5,667 nucleotides of DNA, from contig CAYNNP010000337.1 of assembly GCA_964398215.1 (NCBI GenBank), positions 1 to 5,667 of the forward strand, written 5' to 3'. Both the position numbers and the translations under genes were made by a program. Below are positions 1-5,448 of the stretch, one piece after another. How positions within the stretch are numbered: position 1 is the stretch's first letter; the number at the start of each line of letters is the position of its first letter. The notes below the pieces were generated by a model. The model saw only the letters and a list, made by a program, of their open reading frames with translations. It was not told where the DNA came from and made no database searches. The stretch comes from CAYNNP01 sp964398215. Its GTDB lineage: Bacteria; Planctomycetota; Planctomycetia; Pirellulales; Pirellulaceae.

Positions 1-3
1 GCC

Positions 4-759
4 CTAGTGATTGTTGCCCTGCAACGGCTTGCGATAGAATTCGGCAAGGCCTTTTGCGGCTTGCTTTAGATTTGGTTCACGATCCAAAGCTGCATGGTAG
101 CGTTTTTTTGCTTCGCCACGTTCGCCGCGTCCAGCCAGGACATAGGCCAGATTGGATTGAGCTTCTGATTCGCTGTTAACACGGCGAAACAATTTTAGGC
201 TTTCTTCATCACGACCTAAAAAGCCAACGACCATTCCCAGATTGTTCACCAATCGCTGGTCGTCACCCGATTTGTCCACCGCAGTGCGCAAGTAGTTCTC
301 AGATTTCTCTAGGTCGCCGCTTAACATGTACGCATAACCCAAATCTCCCAACAAATCCGGAGAAGGCTCCGAAAGCGATGCGGCTTGCTGCAATTGCTCG
401 ATGGATTCGTCAAGCCTTTCTGTACGCAGCAACACCACGCCCAGCCGATGGCGTGCTTGCTGGTGCTTGGGATTGGCAGCAAGGATTTGACGATAGTTCT
501 TTTCCGCTTCCAGTGGCGCCCCACTTCTTTCGATCATTCGCGATATGCCGAATTGGACATCTTCGGGAGTGTCCGCCGGGGCGGTTTGCTTGTCGTCAGT
601 CGCTTGGATCAAATTGCATCCAGTGCTGATGACCAAGCAGCAGATCAAACTGACCCATATCGATGCCTTTAATGACACGATCGCGTTAGGATTTTGTTCA
701 CGATTCATTGACGTGTTGATGATTGACGGTCTGTCGCTGCCTGTTGAATCCAATTTCAT
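4..759 (-). CDS. TadD-like tetratricopeptide-repeat lipoprotein
   Basis: Probably an outer-membrane TPR lipoprotein that helps assemble or localise the secretin encoded two genes upstream, as TadD/pilotin proteins do in Tad pilus systems; this role is inferred from family and context. With the chosen ATG the protein has 251 residues. It has a hydrophobic stretch (about 29-47) ending in STGC, with Cys48 as the likely lipidated residue; Ser at -3 makes the lipobox imperfect. Tandem TPR units follow at about 82-97, 102-132, 134-167, 168-194 and 199-230, with typical signatures such as NLAYVLAGRGE and LGYAYMLSGD, then a short final helix. The frame stays open upstream to an ATG at 837, but that would overlap the preceding gene by 62 bases. 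The ATG at 757-759 leaves a 16-base gap and has a weak purine-rich stretch (GAAAAG) before it. An ATG at 706-708 would give a shorter, more standard signal peptide and remains possible. The TAG stop is at 4-6. Confidence 0.85.
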   Translation of the reverse strand: MKLDSTGSDRPSIINTSMNREQNPNAIVSLKASIWVSLICCLVISTGCNLIQATDDKQTAPADTPEDVQFGISRMIERSGAPLEAEKNYRQILAANPKHQQARHRLGVVLLRTERLDESIEQLQQAASLSEPSPDLLGDLGYAYMLSGDLEKSENYLRTAVDKSGDDQRLVNNLGMVVGFLGRDEESLKLFRRVNSESEAQSNLAYVLAGRGERGEAKKRYHAALDREPNLKQAAKGLAEFYRKPLQGNNH

Positions 760-775
760 TATTCTTTTCGCTGCA

Positions 776-1378
776 TCACCTGATGTTGCCACCAGGATTG
801 CGGGAGTTTTGGTATGCCTGGGCAGCCTCCGCCCCACTCAAGCCGGTTGGATAGGCGGGAGCAATGACAACCAAGTCGTTTGCGTTTGGAATCCCAAGTG
901 ACGAAAGAGCGGTGATGACCACCGTGCGTCGCATTTCATCCAATTCGTGGTTACGGTGCACAGGATACTTGTGCTTTGTTGCCCAACGCTTGCTGGTCTC
1001 GCTACGTTCAACGACAACATATTGGTCTGGACCAAGGTGTTGATCACTACGAAGGAATTGGGCGATCCGTTGCACGTGGTCTTCCCCCGCTGGTGTCAGA
1101 CGCAAACCATGCGGGCGAATCTCAGGCAAGTAGTTAAAGGTGTCTTTGGATTTGTCCGCCCTAAGCTCTGGTTGCAGATTGATTTCGAATTCGTGAGTGT
1201 AAATGTGCAATTTCGCTAGTTCGGCGTTTTGTTCTTGTAGCTGAAAGATCTCGTCGGTTTGGCTACCAAGCATCTGTGGCTGAAGGATCGAACCACCTGG
1301 TGGATGCGAGCATCCAAGCAGCGAAGACACTACCGCGATCGCCAAGGCCTGGAATGTGATTCGAGATGACATGCTCAT
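776..1378 (-). CDS. Small lipoprotein with CpaD/OmpA-like C-terminal region, in secretin operon
   Basis: Predicted lipoprotein of 200 residues, probably the outer-membrane accessory protein of the neighbouring secretin. A short N-region and hydrophobic core lead to the lipobox LLGC, with Cys23 as the lipidation site. A Gln/Glu-rich segment (about 42-58, EIFQLQEQNAELAKL) could form a short helix. The C-terminal part (about 90-180) alternates predicted strands and helices: RLTPAGEDHVQRIAQFL, then YVVVER, then MRRTVVITALSSLGIPNA, then LVVIAPAYPTGLSG. This resembles the layout of CpaD (PF09476) and of OmpA-like periplasmic domains, but I see no diagnostic residues, so the family call is inference. 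The start is chosen at the ATG at 1376-1378, which overlaps the secretin TGA as ATGA and has GCGGGG about 8 bases upstream. Another ATG in frame at 1391-1393 would add five residues. The overlap indicates translational coupling to the secretin. Confidence 0.8.
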   Translation of the reverse strand: MSMSSRITFQALAIAVVSSLLGCSHPPGGSILQPQMLGSQTDEIFQLQEQNAELAKLHIYTHEFEINLQPELRADKSKDTFNYLPEIRPHGLRLTPAGEDHVQRIAQFLRSDQHLGPDQYVVVERSETSKRWATKHKYPVHRNHELDEMRRTVVITALSSLGIPNANDLVVIAPAYPTGLSGAEAAQAYQNSRNPGGNIR

Positions 1379-3087
1379 TTCGATACCCCGCATTCGCCAG
1401 CAAAATAGGTATCCTCCAGCGCCATCGTGTTTTTGATTCCTCGGGAAAAGAACGGGAGCTTTGGCCGCAACGCGTGTTCTTGGTCGGCAATGGTTGACCA
1501 GAGCGTACTGCGGTGCTGAAACCCGTCGTAGCCTTCGATCAACTTCCTAGCAAAGAAGTCGGTATTGGTTGGATCGGTCACTTCCATCCCTGGCAAGAAC
1601 AGCGGTAACTGCTCTGTTTCCAGCGGGTGCACCAACTGGGGGCTAACCAAGACGACCAATTCTGTCTCGAATCGAGAAGTCGAACGTTGCGAAAAAAGGT
1701 GTCCGGCGATCGGAAGGTTTCCTAGAAACGGAAACCTACTGTGTTGTCCGCCTTGCTCGTCTTGAATCAGTCCCGCAATCGCCAGCCACTGTCCTTCACG
1801 TAAATCCACCGTTGTATCGACACTACGACGGCTCAGTCCGGGAATGCCACCGACCGTTGCATCCGTATTGAGTGTGCTGAACGATGGTGAAACTTCCAAT
1901 CGAACAAGGTCTTTGTCCAACACGGTTGGTGTAAACGAGAGCTCCGTTCCGAAACCTCGAAACGTTGTCGTCGCCGCGCCAACACCGCCGATACCAACGG
2001 TTGTCGGAACAGCAAATTCACCACCGGCAAGAAACTGAGCGGTTCTACCACTGAGTGTGACCAACGTTGGTTCCGCCAAAATTTTTCCGTACCCGTGCGT
2101 TTCAATCGCACCGAGCACAAAATCGACATCGCCTCCATCAAGAATCACTGACAACGAACCTCCCGAAGAGAGCGCATGGGATAGTTGAAGCGATCCAAGT
2201 AGCGCTGAGAAGTTTGCCCCGGCGCTGCGGCTTGAATTGCGCACCAATTCAGCCACGCGAACTTTCAGCATCACTTGTTGCTCCCCCGCGACGTGCAAAA
2301 GATTGATAAACGAATTTGCATCGGGGCTATCGAAATCATTCAGGGAATTGTTGACACCAGCAACTCCATTGCCATTGCCGGTGCGGTTGCCCACATTTCC
2401 GGTTCCTCCGAACCCATTCGCTGCGTTGAGGCCGAAATTACGTTGGTTTCCGCCTCCGTTGTTGCCACCCAACAAACGCATGATTTCAAAGGCTTCTTTT
2501 GCGTCGCGTGCTTGACCGCGAACGATCACCTTGTCATCGATAGGAAACAAAAACACTTGGCTGTTTGGAAACAATTCGTTGACGCGAGACTGCAGCTGTT
2601 TGTATCTGGCTTCTCGGCGTCGCTGTTCTTGTTGTGCGTTGTCGACTTCTACGTAATAGCGCAGCACTTGTGTACCTTGCCCCGGCACATTGAACCAAAA
2701 TGTGATCGTCGTATCGCCAATTGCCTTTCCAGTGATTTCGATTTCATCGTTATCAAAGACATGCAAATCCACAATCTCAGGATTTGCTATCGCCGTTCGC
2801 TGAATAGGAACTCGGGTGCGAATGATCTTGGACTGGGACGGTTCAACGCGTAGCAAGAGTTCCGGTTCGTAGATTTCTTGGATCAACGACGCTTCTTTTT
2901 GCAACGATCGGGAAGACGGGTACTCCAGCGGCCCTGTTTTGTCCGCAACAGGCGGTGCAGCCAAGATTTGCGAATACGCAACATTGCCTTGCAGTGCGCA
3001 TAGGAATACTGCAAGCACGAAAGCGATCACCAAATTTGTCGGCACATTTTGCATCTTGTGATTTGGTGGAGTTTGATAATTGGGCAT
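1375..3087 (-). CDS. Tad/Flp-type pilus secretin, CpaC/RcpA family
   Basis: Outer-membrane secretin that would oligomerise into the pore of a Tad-type pilus or related type II/IV secretion machine. With the ATG at 3087 it has 570 residues, in the usual size range. A signal peptide is visible (hydrophobic core about 19-32, cleavage likely after AYS at 39). A pilus-secretin N-terminal domain (PF13629-like) spans about 67-149, with the pattern NPEIVDLHVFDNDEIEITGKA. A BON/N-domain-like segment lies at about 160-208 (KVIVRGQARDAKEAFEIMRLL). A Gly/Asn-rich linker fills about 207-255. The secretin core (PF00263-like) covers about 259-492, with ILAEPTLVTLSGRTAQFLAGG, VPTTVG, LREGQWLAIAGLIQ and the hallmark FPFLGNLPIAGHLF at 452-465. 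A tail of about 78 residues follows. Start alternatives are a TTG at 3094-3096 and an ATG at 3052-3054, the latter giving a more compact signal peptide; none has a good Shine-Dalgarno sequence. It is first of three co-oriented genes. Confidence 0.95.
   Translation of the reverse strand: MPNYQTPPNHKMQNVPTNLVIAFVLAVFLCALQGNVAYSQILAAPPVADKTGPLEYPSSRSLQKEASLIQEIYEPELLLRVEPSQSKIIRTRVPIQRTAIANPEIVDLHVFDNDEIEITGKAIGDTTITFWFNVPGQGTQVLRYYVEVDNAQQEQRRREARYKQLQSRVNELFPNSQVFLFPIDDKVIVRGQARDAKEAFEIMRLLGGNNGGGNQRNFGLNAANGFGGTGNVGNRTGNGNGVAGVNNSLNDFDSPDANSFINLLHVAGEQQVMLKVRVAELVRNSSRSAGANFSALLGSLQLSHALSSGGSLSVILDGGDVDFVLGAIETHGYGKILAEPTLVTLSGRTAQFLAGGEFAVPTTVGIGGVGAATTTFRGFGTELSFTPTVLDKDLVRLEVSPSFSTLNTDATVGGIPGLSRRSVDTTVDLREGQWLAIAGLIQDEQGGQHSRFPFLGNLPIAGHLFSQRSTSRFETELVVLVSPQLVHPLETEQLPLFLPGMEVTDPTNTDFFARKLIEGYDGFQHRSTLWSTIADQEHALRPKLPFFSRGIKNTMALEDTYFAGECGVSK
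2347..2469 (-). repeat. Low-complexity Gly/Asn-rich linker inside the secretin gene
   Basis: This stretch encodes about 41 residues made mostly of glycine and asparagine (for example GGNNGGGNQ and RTGNGNGVAGVNN) between the BON-like segment and the secretin core. It is a compositional low-complexity segment, not an exact DNA repeat. It probably forms a flexible, disordered loop between periplasmic ring domains. Confidence 0.7.
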
Positions 3088-3096
3088 GAAAAACAA

Positions 3097-3151
3097 GGTG
3101 GGCGCGCAACACCTATCCCGACGTCTTGGTCGGTGAATAACGTTATTTCAC
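3097..3151 (-). promoter_or_regulatory. Three adjacent inverted repeats in the secretin operon leader
   Basis: Three short dyads sit almost back to back ahead of the secretin start. The first pairs GGTG (3097-3100) with CACC (3110-3113). The second pairs CCGAC (3118-3122) with GTCGG (3129-3133) around a 6-base loop. The third is the perfect 12-base palindrome AATAACGTTATT (3136-3147), which extends outward to GTGA/TCAC arms with one extra T on the right. The palindrome could be an operator for a dimeric regulator. On the minus-strand transcript the set could also fold as stem-loops close to the start codon. Function is inference; only the symmetry is seen. Confidence 0.4.
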
Positions 3152-3231
3152 ACGCGGTTGAAACCCCAAAGCGAATGTCAAAGGCAAAGTTCTCAGGAAT
3201 GGAGCTCAAAAAAAACGGAAGATAAAACCAA

Positions 3232-3257
3232 ATGACATGCGCACTTTGTCATCTGAC
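3232..3257. promoter_or_regulatory. Overlapping inverted repeats in divergent intergenic region
   Basis: ATGACA (3232-3237) and TGTCAT (3247-3252) are perfect inverted copies 9 bases apart. The right arm also overlaps a second dyad, GTCA-TC-TGAC (3248-3257). The site lies about midway between the secretin and the 171-residue protein gene, where a shared regulator could act. No protein partner can be named, and short dyads like these can occur by chance. Confidence 0.25.
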
Positions 3258-3315
3258 AACTTGGGCAATTTTTGCGGCTCGTGTTGGTGTTGCAGGCATG
3301 AGGGATAAAAAGTGC

Positions 3316-3332
3316 CGACATAAGGAATGTCG
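3316..3332 (+). promoter_or_regulatory. Short stem-loop or operator ahead of the 171-residue protein gene
   Basis: CGACAT (3316-3321) and ATGTCG (3327-3332) are perfect inverted copies around the 5-base loop AAGGA, ending 29 bases before the ATG at 3362. It could be an operator half-site pair or a leader hairpin. The arm core (GACAT) also resembles the ATGACA arm at 3232. No convincing -35/-10 pair was found for this gene. Confidence 0.25.
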
Positions 3333-3361
3333 CTTGGAATAACAGTAAAGAAAGAACGCAA

Positions 3362-3877
3362 ATGACCGTGACAAAAATCAATTTTCGCTTGGCAATCAAA
3401 TCTGTGCTTTTGGGCATCGCATTGATTTCAGTGAATGCATGTGTGCGTTGCCAAGCACAGGAGCCTATTGAAAGCGGCGACAGCCACTGCGACTCGACCT
3501 TAAGAATTGCACAAAAAGCACGGACTCCTATGCTTTCAAATATGCTTTCGCATTGGTGTGCTCCCTACTCACGCTGGCCAACAGGCGATCTGACTGGCAG
3601 GGTCAGCTATCCCGGGTTTCACATCTACTATTACGACCGGCCCTATTCGCCTGTGCATGTCCCGCGGTGGACACCAGAGCAACTCGCATCAAGCGGCAAC
3701 AGCAGCAGTCACTTTCGCGATGTGTATAGGGCTGTTGAGCAACACGCGATGGCCGGTAGCAACGATGACGCAATCACAAGAGATCGCGTTTTAGAGTTTT
3801 CAGATTGGCCGGAATACCAAGCAGCGAGGCTTCGCTGGGAGAGCGGTATCAATCGTGGTCTTGCACCAAACAACTGA
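3362..3877 (+). CDS. Secreted hypothetical protein with aromatic YYYDRPYSP motif
   Basis: I do not recognise a characterised family. The 171-residue protein has an N-terminal signal peptide: basic N-region (KINFRLAIK, 5-13), hydrophobic core SVLLGIALISVNA (14-26), and a plausible cleavage after CQA at 32. Cys27 preceded by VNA is a weak alternative lipobox. The mature part contains Cys43 and Cys66 (HCDSTLR, HWCAPYSRWP), which could form a disulfide. A Pro/aromatic-rich central motif follows (about 84-103, PGFHIYYYDRPYSPVHVPRW). The C-terminal half is helical and charged (HFRDVYRAVEQHAM, PEYQAARLRWESG). Composition and a clear signal peptide argue for a real gene. The ATG at 3362 is preceded by a weak purine run (AAAGAAAG). 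It is divergent from the secretin operon and 82 bases upstream of the ECF sigma gene on the same strand; a role linked to either is only a possibility. The TGA stop is at 3875-3877. Confidence 0.75.
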   Translation: MTVTKINFRLAIKSVLLGIALISVNACVRCQAQEPIESGDSHCDSTLRIAQKARTPMLSNMLSHWCAPYSRWPTGDLTGRVSYPGFHIYYYDRPYSPVHVPRWTPEQLASSGNSSSHFRDVYRAVEQHAMAGSNDDAITRDRVLEFSDWPEYQAARLRWESGINRGLAPNN

Positions 3878-3902
3878 CCAACAGCAATGATCTATTGGTT
3901 GG
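3878..3902 (+). terminator. Stem-loop directly after the stop codon, terminator or attenuator candidate
   Basis: Beginning at the base after the TGA stop, CCAAC (3878-3882), two unpaired bases AG, and CAAT (3885-3888) pair with ATTG (3894-3897) and GTTGG (3898-3902) around the loop GATCT. That gives nine base pairs with one 2-base bulge. No T-run follows, so it is not a classical intrinsic terminator. It may protect the 3' end of the upstream message or reduce read-through into the sigma factor gene. Confidence 0.4.
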
Positions 3903-3959
3903 ATTCGGTCGCATTCGTACACTCAGTTTGAAACGCACTACCGAAGGTTTGAAAAAGTC

Positions 3960-4568
3960 ATGACGACCGATCGGATCACTGTCTTGCTTAAAGAAGCAGA
4001 GCAAGGCAACGCTGAAGCCAGGAACCGCCTGTTCGATGAAGTCTACAATGACTTGAAAGCAATTGCTGCTGAGTGGCTTCAGGACCAAGGAGCGGGTGAC
4101 ACTTTTCAACCAAGTGCGTTGGTCCACGAAGTTTATCTTCGGTTGTTTCCAACTGTGAAACTGGATGGACAAGACACGCAGCCGCGTCAATGGACGGGGC
4201 GTGAACAGTTCTTTGGTGTCGCTGCTAGCACCATGCGTCAGGTTTTGGCCAATTCGGATCGCCGTAAGTCTCGGGCAAAACGTGGGCCCGATTTACAGCG
4301 CATATTGGTCGACCCCAATCAAATCAGCGCACCAAAAACGAAAGGGCAACTGCTGGCTTTGGAAGAAGCCATGGCTGTTTTGCAAACAACCGAACCGCTG
4401 GTTGCCGAAGTCGTCAGGTTACGATTCTTTGCTGGGCTGACGTTACGCGAAGTAGCAGATGAACTTGGGATCGGACGTCGCACAGCGGATGGCTATTGGG
4501 CCTATGCAAAAGCCTGGTTGATCGCAGAAATCAATGATGCGAACGGGCTGGACAAGCGGGCTTCGTGA
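3960..4568 (+). CDS. RNA polymerase sigma factor, ECF subfamily (PF07638/TIGR02999 type)
   Basis: Sigma-70-family ECF factor that would direct RNA polymerase to a specific promoter set. The 202-residue protein is close to the usual family length. Region 2 covers roughly residues 5-110. It contains LLKEAEQGNAEARNRLFDEVY, the signature QPSALVHEVYLRL at 50-62, and FFGVAASTMRQVLANSDRRKSRAKRG at 84-109. The region 4 helix-turn-helix is at about 148-188, with VVRLRFFAGLTLREVADELGIG, then RTADGYWAYAKAWL as recognition helix. This Q-P-x-A-L-V-H-E-x-Y-L-R pattern is typical of the ECF group expanded in Planctomycetota. Many of those genes sit beside Ser/Thr kinase genes; none is seen here. The ATG at 3960 follows a GAAGG that lies 12 bases upstream, which is rather far. 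It may be cotranscribed with the 171-residue protein gene. The TGA stop at 4566-4568 lies inside a small hairpin. Confidence 0.93.
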   Translation: MTTDRITVLLKEAEQGNAEARNRLFDEVYNDLKAIAAEWLQDQGAGDTFQPSALVHEVYLRLFPTVKLDGQDTQPRQWTGREQFFGVAASTMRQVLANSDRRKSRAKRGPDLQRILVDPNQISAPKTKGQLLALEEAMAVLQTTEPLVAEVVRLRFFAGLTLREVADELGIGRRTADGYWAYAKAWLIAEINDANGLDKRAS

Positions 4569-4580
4569 ACGAAGTTTGTT
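4561..4580 (+). terminator. Weak terminator candidate overlapping the sigma gene stop codon
   Basis: CTTCG (4561-4565) pairs with CGAAG (4570-4574) around the tetraloop TGAA, followed by TTTGTT. Two G-T pairs could extend the stem. The stop codon TGA lies across the stem-loop junction. The stem is short, so termination strength is doubtful. Confidence 0.35.
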
Positions 4581-4599
4581 GAGCCTAATTGTGCGACTC

Positions 4600-4636
4600 A
4601 AAAAATGACAGTTCGGTAATCTACTGTTGGAACTGT
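4600..4636 (-). terminator. Intrinsic terminator candidate of the hydrolase gene
   Basis: Read on the minus strand, ACAGTTC (4636-4630) pairs perfectly with GAACTGT (4614-4608) across a 15-base loop, followed by CA and then a run of six T (4605-4600). This is the layout of a Rho-independent terminator, although the stem is not GC-rich and the loop is long. The hydrolase TAG stop (4623-4621) lies within the loop, so the end of the coding region and the terminator overlap. Confidence 0.5.
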
Positions 4637-5430
4637 ACCAGAAAGCCTTTCACCGCAACCCAGTAGTCTTTGCTGTCGCCAAATTTCCGCCACAGTGCTC
4701 GCGATCCATGGTTGCCAGCTGTTTCAGGAAGGAAGCTGGTTGCACCTGCTGCGGAAATTGATTTAAAAATCGCCTTCCAGCTACTGTGTTCTCGCTTTGC
4801 AGAAGTAACAAACACAGGAGCGGTGATCTTGCGAGCGGAGCTTTCGATCCAGTTACCAGGCTTACCTTGCCTTGCAAAGTACTCGCCCGGTGCAAACGCC
4901 AAGACGCCGTCTACTTTGTCAGCATGCTCGCCCGCAATGCGAAGCGCCAGTGCGGAACTGTAGCTGCTGCCCCATAGGACTAGTTTTCCATTCGCATAGT
5001 TTCCCCGAGCGTATTTGATTGCCGCAATCATGTCCTGCTCCGCGTCAACGAACGTCACGGATTTCTTTGCCCTGGTCGCGCGCGATGCTGTCTGATTGCT
5101 GACGCCTTCGACAGCGCCGCCAGATCGTTGGTCAATGGCCATGCAGTTGAATCCAAGTTCATTCAACATGGGCGCAATCTCGCGGTACTCTCCTCGCGAC
5201 CAACCGGCTTGATGGCACAGCACAATGAAAGGCTTGGATTTGTCATCGTGTTTCCAGTAAAGGTCCGCTGTGACTTCGAGACCATCCAGTGACTTGAAGG
5301 AGATTTCCTTAAAGGAGGACATCGAAGTTTTGGATGCGGTCTTGGTTTCCTGAGAAAACGCTGCGCTACCGAAAATCATCGTAAAAACGATTGCGGTCGA
5401 AAGTTGCCATAGCTTCAAAGACTGATTCAT
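4621..5430 (-). CDS. Secreted alpha/beta hydrolase, dienelactone-hydrolase-like
   Basis: Predicted exported serine hydrolase of 269 residues; substrate unknown. A signal peptide (1-26, core TAIVFTMIFGSAAFS) suggests periplasmic or surface action. The fold is recognisable in order: strand ITADLYW-type N-terminus (SLDGLEVTADLYW, 47-59), the oxyanion-hole segment IVLCHQAGWSRGEY (about 69-82), MAIDQRSGG (97-105), and the nucleophile elbow LWGSSYSS with Ser156. APVFVTSAKRE follows (204-214), and then AGNHGSRALW with catalytic His241. The elbow reads G-S-S-Y-S, not the common G-x-S-x-G. No Asp appears where the acid usually follows the strand APVFVTS, so Glu214 is the best acid candidate; that assignment is inference. 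The ATG at 5428-5430 is chosen because GGA lies 8 bases upstream and it gives a standard signal peptide. An ATG at 5452-5454 would add eight residues without a ribosome site. It is convergent with the sigma factor gene. Confidence 0.9.
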   Translation of the reverse strand: MNQSLKLWQLSTAIVFTMIFGSAAFSQETKTASKTSMSSFKEISFKSLDGLEVTADLYWKHDDKSKPFIVLCHQAGWSRGEYREIAPMLNELGFNCMAIDQRSGGAVEGVSNQTASRATRAKKSVTFVDAEQDMIAAIKYARGNYANGKLVLWGSSYSSALALRIAGEHADKVDGVLAFAPGEYFARQGKPGNWIESSARKITAPVFVTSAKREHSSWKAIFKSISAAGATSFLPETAGNHGSRALWRKFGDSKDYWVAVKGFLVQFQQ

Positions 5431-5448
5431 TTCGGTTTCCAAAAAAAG

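Noticed and set aside
545..901. 118-codon plus-strand frame across the junction of the two lipoprotein genes
   Set aside because: It is antisense to both genes and has no signal peptide, domain or ribosome site.
2275..2853. 192-codon plus-strand frame inside the secretin gene
   Set aside because: It is fully antisense to conserved secretin domains and has no recognisable domain; explained as a shadow of the secretin reading frame.
3153..3181. TTGACA on the minus strand (3181-3176) as a -35 box for the secretin operon
   Set aside because: At the standard 17-base spacing the -10 position reads ACCGCG, which is not a usable -10 box, so no sigma-70 promoter is claimed.
3193..3417. Minus-strand 74-codon frame with a hydrophobic stretch and a Cys-rich tail (CPSCQMTKCACH)
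   Set aside because: It overlaps the signal-peptide region of the better-supported plus-strand gene, and its hydrophobic stretch is largely the antisense of the region around that signal peptide. Neither of its ATGs has a ribosome site.
4579..4601. TTGAG/CTCAA inverted repeat between the convergent genes
   Set aside because: Only five base pairs with a long loop, overlapping the tract of the stronger terminator candidate; not supported as a separate element.
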